The notes below the pieces were generated by a model. It did not search any database. It saw only the letters and a program-made list of their open reading frames with translations, and was not told where the DNA came from. Position numbers and translations under genes: made by a program. A DNA stretch of 64,000 nucleotides, taken from contig NW_020290007.1 of assembly GCF_003144195.1 (NCBI RefSeq), forward strand, positions 5,556-69,555. Reading direction: 5' to 3'. This DNA comes from Ceraceosorus guamensis. Taxonomy: Eukaryota; Basidiomycota; Exobasidiomycetes; Ceraceosorales; Ceraceosoraceae. Shown in pieces: positions 45,155 through 56,256 of the stretch (position 1 is the stretch's first letter; each line of letters begins with the position of its first letter).

Positions 45155-46784
45155 ATGGCGCAAGGAAAAGTCCACGGTGGATAGTGAGTGGCAGAAGGGC
45201 AAAAAGCATATAGCATGACAAGCTAACACACTCTCGAAACGCGCTCGCAACCTTTTGTAGCTTCACCAGCTGGAGTATATACGGCAGAGGGTGAGCTATT
45301 CGGAATGCTTTGATTCTGAGAACATGTATAAGCAGCTCTGAGAAACATCGCTTACAAGTGCTCTGCCAAACTCGCGCAACAGCTACAAGCCCAATGCCTT
45401 GCCTACCCAGCATCTCACACACATCTTTTACGCCTTTGCTGACGTCAAGACGGACAGCGGCACCGTCTTCCTCACAGATCCATGGGCAGATGTACAAATA
45501 CCTCACGACTCTCCTGCTAGCGACTCAGACCTGCGGGGCAACCTGGGCGCTCTGTTGAGGCACAAGCGCGCAGATCGGACCACAAAGGTCATCCTCTCAG
45601 TCGGAGGTTGGTCCTTCAGCTCCCACTTTGCTCCCGTCGCAAGCGACCCGCGAAAACGTGCAGAATGCGTACGAAGCGCCGTCGAGCTGCTCGAGGATCA
45701 CGCTTTTGATGGTTTGGATTGGGATTGGGAGTTTCCCGAGAATCCTCAACAAGCAGCAGATTACGTCTCTCTGTTGCGCGAAGTCAGATATGCTTTGGAA
45801 AATCATGCACAGCGCAAGAATGAGCCTCGCTACCTGCTCACTGTCGCCGCACCGGCAGGGGAAGAGAAGCTGCGAGGCTTGCGATTGCAGGAAATGGACC
45901 GTGAGTGGCAAGGTTAGCATACATCCTCAGACTACAGCTGCTGACGAGGTTGTCGCAATGGATGCAGAGGTGCTGGACTATTGGAACGTCATGACGTACG
46001 ACTTTGCCGGCTCGTGGGATGAGCGCGCCGGTCATCAAGTGAGCACATTCGTACGGATCGCATGATCGAGGTTCAGCCGCGGCTCTGACACCGAAAATTC
46101 ACTCTCAGGCTACGCTCAGAGGTCCGGCACCAAGTTGCGAAGCCACAGTGGCTGCGTTTGGTCGCTTTGGCGTGCCGCCTCACAAGCTGGTCCTCGGTAT
46201 ACCCCTGTATGGTCGGGTGAGTATGCTTGTCTACTCGGCGTGAAATGCTCGTAATCTCATCGAGTCTCTCCACCACATGCGGCGAAAAAGTCATTCTTGA
46301 AATGCGGAGGTCCTGGGTCGTCTTTCAAAGGCGTTGGAAAGGGCACGCACGAAGCTGGCCTGTACGACTATAGAGCCTTGCCTCTGCCAGGTGCGCAGGA
46401 AGAGCTTCATCCTTGCGGCGCTGCGAGCTGCAGGACCTCCGATGGTGAATGGGTCACGTATGATACTCCATTCACTGCCAGGGACAAGGCAGGTTATGTC
46501 AAATGGGCCGGACTCGCTGGCGCGTTCTACTGGGATCTTAGCGGCGATGCCGAGGGTCAGCGCGCCATCGTTCCTGCCGTGGCCCAAGAGGTGAGTAAGG
46601 CACGCCGGCGCGTGCGGTGAGTAGAAAAACCGCCAAGCTGTAGTGTGGACAGACCTTTGCGGCTATGCCATACGTGGCTGACTCTCGCTTCCGCGAAATG
46701 CAGCTTGGTCAACTCGACCAGACTCCGAATCACCTCTCTTACAATTGGAGCAAGTATGCCAACGTTCGGGAAGGCCGTCCCTGA
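45155..46784 (+). CDS. GH18 chitinase, no signal peptide
   Basis: Glycoside hydrolase family 18 enzyme cleaving beta-1,4 bonds in chitin. Seven exons: 45155-45183, 45261-45290, 45383-45900, 45968-46038, 46109-46216, 46291-46590, 46704-46784; 378 residues. The first two exons are only 29 and 30 nt and together build MAQGKVHGGYFTSWSIYGRG, the first strand of the TIM barrel. Then come LTHIFYAFADV, KVILSVGGWSFSSHFAP, and the catalytic motif DGLDWDWE (45708-45731) with its acid Glu present, followed by WNVMTYDFAG, LVLGIPLYGR, AGLYDYRALP and GAFYWDLSGD. Because the barrel starts at about residue 6, there is no room for a secretion signal, so the enzyme looks cytosolic or non-classically exported. 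No chitin-binding module or Ser/Thr-rich stalk is present. The stop is 112 bp from RCF1. Confidence 0.95.
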
Positions 46785-46896
46785 GCTAGCTAACCGTACC
46801 ATTACTTCCAAGAGTCGTGACACCCACCCTGCGGAGCAGGAATGCGCAATGCATCATCAACTTGATGTGTCGTGTAGCGGGCCGTGTGTGATGTGA

Positions 46897-47520
46897 TTAG
46901 AATGTGCGCCTATCTTGACCGAATACAGGACGTGGTCTCTGTTCCTTGGGTCCAGGTCTGAGCAACTTTTCCACCGCTTCCTTCTCCGCCAAGTCTCTTT
47001 GTCTCTCCTTCTCTTCCGCCTCTGCCATCCTCTGAGCAAACTCGGCTCGAGCAGTATCCTGATCCGCGCTCGCCTTTTCGACTTGCCGATTGGTTGGAGG
47101 TCTACCAGGAACACTGGCCACCTTGACAGACTCGGGTGTCGATTGTGCTGCTTCGCCTGGTTTGAGGAGAAGCATGCCTGCTACTGCTCCCAGAACTGTG
47201 AGACCCTGTAGGCCGACGCGCCATCTCAGGGCGATTTGGAAGTTCTTCCTGTCCCCTTTTCGCAAGGCATACGAAGCCCAAAGTAGTGCGCCGCAAGTGG
47301 CCAAGCAACCTAAAGAGTATCCCAGTAGAGTGACGTTGAATGAGTGAGCGACCGAATGTTGAGACCTGCTCGCGAGCTACGAGGGCAATGGCTTTGCTGA
47401 TGCCTTGCGTCACTTACCAATGGGCACAATCGGCTCTTGCTTCAGCTTCCTCCACAGCTTGTCCTTTGGCAATTCGACAGGCGCGGCAGGCGCGCTCGGC
47501 GGCACAGGCACCTGCGACAT
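46897..47520 (-). CDS. RCF1: Respiratory supercomplex factor 1 (HIG1 domain)
   Basis: Mitochondrial inner-membrane protein that associates with cytochrome c oxidase and III-IV supercomplexes. Two exons, 47520-47418 and 47309-46897, give 171 residues. The HIG1 domain begins DKLWRKLKQEPIVPIG, continues across the intron as CLATCGALLWASYALRKGD, and forms two transmembrane helices. Between them lies QIALRWRVGLQ, an exact Q-x3-R-x-R-x3-Q motif typical of the Rcf1 (type 1) branch. The C-terminal 90 residues form a charged, probably coiled-coil tail (EFAQRMAEAEEKERQRDLAE), also usual in fungal Rcf1. Start MSQVPVPPSAPAAP at 47520 is the first ATG in frame. It converges on the chitinase gene. Confidence 0.95.
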
Positions 47521-48198
47521 TCCGAAGCGGTAACACGCAATGTGTGGGCAATCGACTTGACGCAGTGTGCAAGCGCTGACAGCCTCGGCAGAAGTAGTGT
47601 GGAGAGGGTCAGTCGAGTGTTGGGTGATGAATGTGAATGGCGAGCGGGAAGGTGAATTATCAGCTTGGCTAAGCGGTTCGGGACCCAGGGATCTAGAATC
47701 CATCCAGGCGCTCGCGAGAGAGCTTGCAGGTGGAGAGGACCACGTGATCTCTGCCCGTCTAATCACGTGATGGCTACCGCCTTTTTCGCGCGCGCTGCCG
47801 TTCCCTTTCCCCGACCAAAAAAGTCTCGCTTCCGGCCGAAGCTCAGACAATCTTGATGAATCACTGATCCAAAAAATAAAGAAATCAAAGCGCGACGCGT
47901 ACGCGCTATCTGGTCGAGGAGCAGGCAATTGGTATTGAGTGGCCTGGCGATCACAATCTTGAATCACATGCCATGCACTTCTCATCTGGATGGCCGTCAA
48001 GAGTCGAGTGAGTTTGAGTTGACGTGAACGGCTTGACGAATGCCAAGTCACGAAATGTGAGTCTCGAGCGTGAGGACGCTTGCATGCCTCACCGCTGTGG
48101 TCCAGGATCCCAATAATTGGTGATTGTGATCGCGGAAAAGTTGCCGGATGCACGGATATCGGCGCATGACAGCTCTTGTAATGCATGATATGCATATG

Positions 48199-48219
48199 TA
48201 TGCATGCATGCATGCATGC
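48199..48219. repeat. GCAT tetranucleotide microsatellite
   Basis: Five tandem copies of a TGCA/GCAT unit, self-complementary, next to further ATGCAT words from 48180. Confidence 0.8.
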
Positions 48220-48612
48220 TGCGCATGACCCACGAGCAGCACGTTCGCGGTTCCGCGCGTATGCTCGCTCGTCTATGCTGTGCTATTGTGACTTTGAACT
48301 TCTGCATGACTCACTGACTGAAATCGCGAATTAAGCCGTCGACAGGTGGAGTGCGTACAGCATCGACTGAACCTCAGCAGCGGCGCGAGTGAACCACCCC
48401 GTCTCCCCGAGTCATGCTCACTTGATTGATTCACGATTGCTTGATGGTCACCTGCTGCAATCACGAATTAGGGCTGAAAGCGTGCCTGCCGCTCAAATTT
48501 GGCCGGAGCGGACTTTTATGCCAAAGGTTCTTCAATCGCTTTGGCACCACACAAGCGACGACTGTGAGGCTGGCTATCTTTGTGGATGGAAGACACAGCA
48601 TACAGTAGCAAG

Positions 48613-48620
48613 TATATAAG
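48613..48620 (+). promoter_or_regulatory. TATA-like element, possible distal promoter of the Zn2Cys6 gene
   Basis: TATATAAG about 730 bp before the ATG at 49351. If used, it implies a leader of about 700 nt containing upstream ATGs. Pattern match only; a start site nearer the gene is just as likely. Confidence 0.3.
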
Positions 48621-49350
48621 TCAGCTGTCGGGCAAGACTTTGTCGCATGCGTATAGGTGGTGCGCGGTGCCCCGCTGCGCTTGCATCCTACGCGTGGAAC
48701 TCAACCCTTCATTATAAGTATTCGCGATTATTGACTGAGCCTGAGCGCTATCCATGCAAGGCAACAGCAGCAGGCAGCAGCGTTATTGCAATCGACGACA
48801 GACAGAGCCGCCACGCGCGCGTCCCCTCTCCTCCTCCGCCCACGCAACTGTCCAACGTTGCGCTGCTGCTGGTAGGCGCGAAAGGCGCGCGAGGAGAGCG
48901 GCCCAATCCAAACGAAATCGCGCTCTCATTTCTGCGACCCTCAATGAGCCAATCTTACCTCCGATCCTTCATCCCGAACTCTCCGCGGCTTCCATCCTCA
49001 TCAAGAGCAAGTCGAGTCTACGTGCAACGTGGTCGACAACAAATTGACATCAGTCGCCACCTGTCATTCTACAACCAGGCTCTCTGGTCAACCCCTTTTT
49101 GTCACTTCTGACTTCGTTGACAACCTTGCATCGCGCGCTCCTACGCCTTTAACCCCGGCGCACCGCCCCCTTGGTTACAAGGTCCCACTCGGCGTGTTCG
49201 AGCGAGGACTTGATTTACCAGGTTCGCTCGGCGCAGTCTCTTGACCCTGAAGCGCTTAAACTCGGCGTTTACTCTCCCTCTTCGCTCAGGCGCAGACAAA
49301 GGCCCTCAGCACATCGACGTTGCCGCGTGCTCGCCACCTTTGCTCCCATC

Positions 49351-52300
49351 ATGAGCGACCGCGCCAGCAGCACGAGCTCTGAAGATCATCACGATCACAA
49401 TGGTCACGATCACTCTGCTCACGAGCCAAGTAGCCGAGGGCCTCCGCGGAAGCGCAATCGTGCAGCTTTGAGCTGCACGCTTTGCCGGTGCGTTCGTGAT
49501 GAAGCTCTGCTCGCCACTGAGGACAAACGCTGACCACGATTTGCACCTACCACACCCAAAGCGAGCGCAAGGTCAAATGTGACCGCGTCATTCCTTGCAC
49601 CCAGTGTATCAAGCGCGGCGATCAAGCTTTTTGTCACTTGGACCCTAACAAGACAGGACCCGCACCCAAACAGCCATCCAAGTCAGCAGCCGAGAGTCAA
49701 GCTCAACATGCTGCTGCCAAAACCAATCACGCGCATCCACTGAGCGACGAGTACGGCCATCATTCTCGCGATGCGCCTGTGCACCCCATCAATCAAGCTC
49801 AGGTCTCATGGGAGTCCGCGGAGGTGTCGGCTATCAAAGCGAGGCTAGCACAGCTCGAGGCTGCCCTCCAGGCAAGCACTGCAGCAAGCGGACGCGTCAT
49901 GCCAGACCTGGCACCTTCTCAACCATCGCAGGCATCTGTATCTCAGAGCTTGGCGCAGATGTACGGCCCATCAACGTACGAGTCGACCAAGTCCGTCTCT
50001 TCTCACGGCGCTGCACCGAGCCGGTCCACATCTTCGGCGAACCTGTTCGATTCGACATCGGCCAGCGCTGCGGCGTTCGGTGCTTCGAGTACATCAACGT
50101 CACATAGTTTGCCGGACGGCATTCGCTTGCCATCACTCCAAACTGGCTCCAGCAATAGTCCCACCAGTGCGTTCGACGCTCGTTTCGACCGGAGTAACAG
50201 CCTGACAAGCTCGTTTAGCCGCGCAGACGATCGCAACAGTGTCTCCGCTCCCCAGAGACCGTCAGCGGCGCCAGAGACACCTGGCGCAGCTCATCGGGCT
50301 GAGGTCGACAGCGACACTGAAGATGCAGCATTGGTGCTTGAGGGTCTCGCGATGGGCTCGCGCCCCCGAGACGGTAAGAGCACCAAAGCTAGCAAGCTGG
50401 CAAAGGCGGGTGGACTCCCCGCGGCCGACCGGGGCGATGACGATGTCATCAGAAGAGCACCGACCAAGGCGATTCAAGACTTTGTTGAAGCGGACCGGAC
50501 TCGCAACATTATGGACACCGCAGAGTATCAGTGCACTGACGAAGACAAAGCTCGAGCTGCCGAGATGGCACAGAAGGCTGCGACGTGTCGCAACACGGAC
50601 GAGTACTACAAAGATCTGCCACTCGATGCCTACTACGGTCACGACGGCAAGCCTCTGTCGCCCGCTCGCGTTGTATGCCGCATGCTCTCTACCCACTCCG
50701 ACTCGCTTCTGCGTCTCATATCCGGCCCTGAAACAGCGCTAGGCTGGGGCATTGGTTGGGCTTTCGCAGCCGCAGAGGCAGCTGGCGACATGAAGAGCGT
50801 CAACGAAGTCAAAGGGTGTCCCGGTGCGCTGCAGCGAGAAGCTGTGCTGCGTGCAATTCTTCGCAGCCTGCCTTCTCACGAGGTCGCAAATCACCTTGTG
50901 AACGTGTTCGACGAGCGGGTCAAGGCGCTGGCAGGACATGTCATACACATGCCTTCCTTCCGCAAGGAGGTGGCTGCGCTGTATGCGCTCGACACGGTGG
51001 AGAAACGAGCGCGTGTCATCCATATTGTGGATCCGGGATGGCTAGCGCAACTGCTCATGGTGTTCGTCCTTGCATTGCATTTCCATCCCTGCGATCCTGA
51101 AAGGCCAGAGATGGTCATGCACCTCTTTGATGGTCGGACCGTCCATTTGTGGCGCTCAGCTGCTCAGACGGCTCTTGTGCTGGCAAGATATCAGTCGAGC
51201 TCTTCGTTGTCGGTACTCGTCGCAATCATCCTGGTCAACCTTCACGCCGCCGGAACTGGTCGCGAAAACTTTGGCCTCATGCACGTCGCGATCACCAACG
51301 CGCGAGAAATGGGATTGCACAAGCTGGGATCGAGAGATAGGTCTCCCAAACCGGGGGAGAACGTGGGCGTGCAGATTCGTCGAGAGCTTGCCAAACGTAT
51401 CTGGTACTGCCTATGCTACAAGGATTGGTGCAGTGCGACCTTTACGGGTGGCGCCTACACTGTCCATCCCGACCACTTCAACACGCCTCCGCCTTCTAAT
51501 TACAACGACGAGGATCTGTGCAAGTCGCCACTTCCACCACCTCATCCGCCCACCAAGTATACGGAGATGTCGTTCTTGCTGGTGCAGTACAAGCTCATGT
51601 CGCTCATTCGCGAGCACATCGATTTGCACAATAAGCGAGAGATTCAAGGCACCAAAGGCCTCAGTGGCGACGACATCGAGTACCTCGACGGGCGGTATCG
51701 TATGCTGCTGGCTGACGAGGTGCCGGGCTTCTTTCGCGTTGGCAGCGAGGAAGGAGCGGGCTCGAACATGGAGGTGGAGCGCTTTTTGTTGCAGCAGACT
51801 GTCTTTCATCGTCTTTTGCGCCTCCACAGACCCAACTTGTCCAGGCAATCTTCAAGACACAGCTGTGTCTTGCTAGCTCGCTCAATCCTAGACTTGCAAC
51901 GCCGCATCCGAGCGCGATGCTCAGTCATCGATCGGCTCTTCCTCAACCTCGGTCAATCTTTCAGCGCAGCTATCGTGTTGTGTCTAGATTTGCTGCAGAT
52001 CAGACCCACTGCGACCATGCGAACCATCGTCAGATCAGAAATTGGCGAGGCTGTCAAAGCGCTTCGTCATGTTGCTTCCGCTCACCACACGACCAGTCGC
52101 AGTATTCGCGTGATCGAGGCTTTGCTGGACGAAGAGGCGTCCCGTTGGGAGGCGGGCGCAGGCACGGATGCAGCGTCCAACAAGCGCAAAAGAGACGGAG
52201 AACAAGGCTCTGGCAAGAACAAGCAAAACCTGCTCAGCTTGGCTTTGCGGGTCGCCAGGGCTGCAAGCGGACCAGAGGAGGATGCTGAAAAGTTTGGCAC

Positions 52301-53303
52301 CGCGTGCACTCCGGTTGCCGCTACCGGCGCAGATGGTTCGCCAACGTCTAGCGAGTCTCAGTGCGCTGCCAAGGACGCTCGAAGTCGCGAGCTCATGGAA
52401 CAACTGATGACGGCCCCGCCTTACAGAGACGAGCCTTCGTCGTTTGCGAATTTCGATGCCGCAACGTTGTACGGTCAGACGCCGGGCGCAAATCTCGACT
52501 TTCTTTCGCCTGCAGATGGGCAGAGCGATGCCTTTGACATCTCCAAGTTCTTGGCGGACTTTGGTTCGCCACTTAGCGATGGTAGCGGCCAAGCGTCGAC
52601 GAATGGCAATGCGACCAACGAACCAGGTGGCATGAGTCGCAACAGCTCCTTCCTAGACCATTCTTCCGGCTCCTCTTCTGGTGGTCATGCGGCAAGGGGA
52701 AGCTTTGGAGAAGGTAGCATCGAAGGTCACTCGCGCACCGCTTCGCCGCAGACATCCATCTCGGATCACAGTGGGTACAAGAACGGCGCGAATAGCAACT
52801 TCCCGAGCCATCACGCGCCGAGTCGGCAAGGATCTGGCGAAGCGAACAAGGTGACGGACGCCCTCTGGGCATGGATGCTGGCGCAGGGTCAGCAGGCTGT
52901 GCGACCAGAGCCTGTGCAGCGTCCACTTGGACAGCCAAATTGGCAGCCTCCTCTATCTGCGGCCTCGCAGACCCAACCTCCACCAGCGTCGATTGCGGAG
53001 TGGTCAGGCCTGGATCCGTGGAGCAGTACGAACACTTCGAACGCTGGTGCAGCGGCATTATCCGCACCCTCACCCGCTTCGTTCGCGAGTCTTATAGCCA
53101 GCGCGACAGCTTCAGCACCGCAAGACGTTGGCTCCAATCTCTACCAGAGCGCCGCCGCCGTTGAGCCCCCTTCCACCTCTCAGCAGACATCCCTTTCCGT
53201 CGGAACCCCCTCGGCCGGCTTTCCTGGATTCAATTCGAACCTCTTTTCTACGCCCAGCAATTGGGAGTTCAACTGGTTGCCTTCATTTACTGAACAGTCT
53301 TGA
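49351..53303 (+). CDS. Zn2Cys6 fungal transcription factor
   Basis: Binuclear zinc-cluster transcription factor of 1292 residues. Exons 49351-49487 and 49562-53303; the 74-nt intron falls inside the zinc cluster. The spliced cluster (about residues 41-70) reads SCTLCRERKVKCDRVIPC then TQCIKRGDQAFCH, with all six cysteines in order and a basic RKRNR stretch before it. A middle region (about 330-640) matches the fungal-specific factor domain: LMVFVLALHFHPCDP, HAAGTGRENFGLMHVAI, NAREMGLHKLGSRDR, RELAKRIWYCLCYKDW. The remainder is Ser/Gly/Ala-rich and disordered, with acidic and hydrophobic patches in the C-terminus (e.g. DISKFLADFGSP, NWEFNWLPSF) that could activate transcription. No coiled-coil dimer region is obvious after the cluster. 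Target genes cannot be told from the sequence. Confidence 0.94.
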
Positions 53304-53645
53304 GAGCGATGCTATACGACAGGAAGTTTTCTTGCCCCACCCCTTTCCTCAACGACTTTTCGAATACCGGTATGATAGTGTCACACTTTCTCTTTAAAAT
53401 TCTGGTCAATTTTTCTCCTTTTCCCCCAAGTTCTGCGTCTTGCCAGATACGCTTGTATCCATACCTTGTCTCGGCAATGCATTCCCTTGCGACGGCGATG
53501 ATCTAGCCGATGGACCAAAGGCCACGGATGCGTCTTCTCTCCATCTGTGGCTGAAGCGTGTCATATTTGGCACAAGGTGTATAGAGCAAAGCGAACAAGT
53601 TGAAACGAGGAAATGGAGAAGAAGAGGTGATTCGAGCGCTGCTGT

Positions 53646-55132
53646 TTAGGAAGCAGGCGCGGAGACACCAAACTGCTTGAGGATGAATGCCCACATTTGC
53701 CTCATCTCTTCTTGTGGGTCGAACTGGTCAAAGAGGCTGAAGAAAGCAAGGGGCCGCAGACGAGGGGGACCCTGCTTCAGCAGAGCCGAATCGCAAGTCC
53801 AAAAGCGTAATCTACTCACTGATCAACACCTTGTCTCTCTTCGTACTCCACCTGCACGCCATTCTCTTTCAAGACCCGAACAAGCTCTGTGCTTTGAGTG
53901 ACGTCCACTGCCATATCCTTTGTGCCGTGCACAGAAAAGATGGGAGGAATTTGTTGGATGGAAGATGCGTCGAGGGATGCCAAGACGTTTGGAATGGACG
54001 TCTTTTGAACGTAACCTTCGGCACGTTGAGCAGGGTCGAAGAGCAGCTCGTGCCAGAGGCCTGTCACTTGTGCTGCGAAAGAGAAAGAGGAGACGGTGCG
54101 GGCGTTCAACATGTGATCGTCGATAGCGACTGATGAGTAGCCCTGCGCGAAAGGCCCATATGGCTGCTTACCCCACATGTAGAAGTTGAAACGAGGATTC
54201 GTTTGCGGCGTTCCCTGTCCCGAGGAGGAACAGAGGGAGGATGAGCAGATGAGTCAAGCGTGCACATATAGAACGTCCTTTAGCGGATGTGCACCCACCT
54301 CAGTAAAAGTAAGAATCGGGCCATTCGGATCCTGCATAGGCGCATAGACATCTCGGGCCTTTTCGTCAAATTTTATTGACTTGAAGGGTTCCTTGACAGG
54401 TTTTGCAAAAAAGTCGGCTTGCAAGTCGGTGATGGGGTAGATGCCTACCAAAGCCTTGGATTCGGTATGGGGTAAAGTGGGAATGTTGAGGGGCAGACCG
54501 ACCAGGTAGGCTATGTAGCCTCCGGCACTGCTTCCGCTTAGGGCTGGCAGAGGCACTGGTGCGGGTAGATGGGGAGCTAGCCGGGATACTTCGCTTGGCA
54601 GTTGCTTCTTCGTCCAGCGCACCGCTGCATGGGCGTCTGGCAAGACGCCGCCGATGAGCGTGGTCTGTGGACAGAGCTGATGACACAGAGGGAGTGCGTC
54701 CGAGACCTATATGAGAGATCTTGGTCTACCTACATCTGACGAGGCAGGTACTCACCCTGTAATCAGGCTGCAAAGCGAGGAAAAGCAGGTCAATGTCATG
54801 CACGCAAGCAAGGATTCATCAGATGCGCTGCTCGCTCAGAAGCGCGGCACGCTGCTTAGACAGCACCGGACAAGTAGACTCACAGAAACGATGATCAGAC
54901 CATACTTGTCCGAAGCATCTGCGAGATGTTTGGGCAGTGCCTTTCTAGTGCCCTGGATAGTGCCTCCCCCATGCCACCACACCACGACTGGAATTTCCTC
55001 CCTGGCTTCTTGAGCATTCACCCTGGACCACGCTTCCGTGGTAGGCAGAAGCACGTCCAACTCGATGTGCGAATCTGGTTTGCCCGAGCCGTTGGAAGCT
55101 ACGCTGAACTCAAATGTGTGCGTGACTGGCAT
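53646..55132 (-). CDS. Alpha/beta hydrolase, HGGG esterase/lipase type, with a 12-nt micro-exon
   Basis: Carboxylesterase-like hydrolase of 341 residues. Exons 55132-54884, 54767-54756, 54676-54299, 54214-54172, 54072-53820, 53736-53646. Oxyanion-hole motif HGGG lies in VVVWWHGGGTIQG; nucleophile Ser in SGSSAGGYIAY; acid Asp in SVHGTKDMAVD; catalytic His in GVDHLFDQFDP, whose codon is split by the last intron. Exon 2 is a 12-nt micro-exon coding PDYR, completing SPDYRLCPQT, equivalent to the DYRLAPE motif of this class. The intron 54073-54171 is a multiple of three and could be read through, but its GTAAGC donor and CTCTTTCTCTTTCGCAG acceptor are strong. No signal peptide, so probably intracellular. 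Substrate unknown. Confidence 0.88.
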
Positions 55133-56256
55133 TGCGGTGAGATGCGGCAAGAGGTCCGAGGTCCGGATCTGGTGAGAGGAGCAGGTGGTGAGCCGTGCAA
55201 GGATGGGCTGCTTTGCTCAAGAGTTGCGGTGGACGATGGTGCAGTGTCGCCAAGTTGTGGTCACAGTGCTGCTTTAAATAGCTCGTCTTGGCTCTTCCAG
55301 TGTTTGATCGCTCCGGTACGCTCCGCTGGCAAGGCTGAAGAGGCTGATATCACTTCACCGTCTCTGGGCGGAAGAAACCACTGCGCGCGTCGATGTGCTG
55401 GTTGCGAGTGAATGCTTTCTGGACACGGGAGGCAGCTACCCACCCATCTACCTCGTGGTGCTCGGTCTTAAGGCAGTTGAAGGATGATTACTTTGCAGGT
55501 CGAGGCGCCGATGGGAACGTGTCTCCGCAACGTGGGTGAGGAGAGGTGGATGAGAGACGCGATGGGTGAAGGGCGTAAAGGCAGGCAGGCAAGCACCCAA
55601 ATCGTCACAAATGTCGAGATTGCTGTGTGATTGCACAGAATGACTCGCTCAGCACGTCTCCTAGCTGCACCGCTCCACCTCGAAGCCGCCTGCCCCTCAC
55701 GATGAGTCCGAAACGTCGCGGTGAGATGCCAGAGCTGCATACATGCGCACGGCCGTGCTTGCCGCTTTGCGCACGGACGCACCGCCCCGCACGTACCCTA
55801 TACACTCTTCTCCCCGCCCGACAAAGCTTATAGGCTTAAGCCCGAGCTCGATGCAATTGGGCGTCTGCTGCGCACTCGCAAACGCAGCGCTAGTCAGATG
55901 CAACCTCGTGCAATCTCGGGAGTTGCATGCAGGAACGCCCGCAAGTCAAAAGTCAAAGGCAGAAGAGTCGTAAGTGTGATGAGGTGAGTGCACGAGGGGC
56001 GAAGAGAGTCAAGAGTGTGCAAGCAACGCACATCTGACATCACGATCTCGATCATGGAAGCTGTCGCAGTCACCATGCAGTCTGAACAAACGCTTTGCCG
56101 CTCCTCAACGTCGATCAAGGTAGCACATTAGCGCGGCACTCTCATGGCGAGGACCGGCTTACTTTGCATATAGGAACGAAGGCCAAGTGGATGTGCTGCT
56201 GAGCACCCACTCTGCTGAGCGCTGCGCACACGCCCACACAGGCATTCAGGGCAAAG
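55133..56256. other. Divergent intergenic region, no gene recognised
   Basis: About 1.1 kb between divergent genes. Short overlapping frames on both strands, none with motifs. No RNA gene or notable repeat recognised. Confidence 0.5.

Larger units (their letters stand above)
47521..49350. other. 1.8-kb region upstream of the Zn2Cys6 factor
   Basis: Divergent intergenic DNA between RCF1 and the transcription-factor gene. It has a GCAT tandem repeat at 48199-48219, motifs ATTCACGATTG (48429) and AATCACGAATT (about 48459), and TATATAAG at 48613. Downstream of that TATA site an ATG at 48647 opens a frame of 154 codons (48647-49111) with no recognisable motif; it may be leader sequence. Long CT-rich stretches lead to the factor's ATG. 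No RNA gene seen. Confidence 0.5.

Noticed and set aside
48647-49111. 154-codon frame as a separate gene
   Set aside because: Low-complexity composition without motif, and it lies in the probable promoter or leader of the zinc-cluster factor. Kept only as a possible upstream frame.
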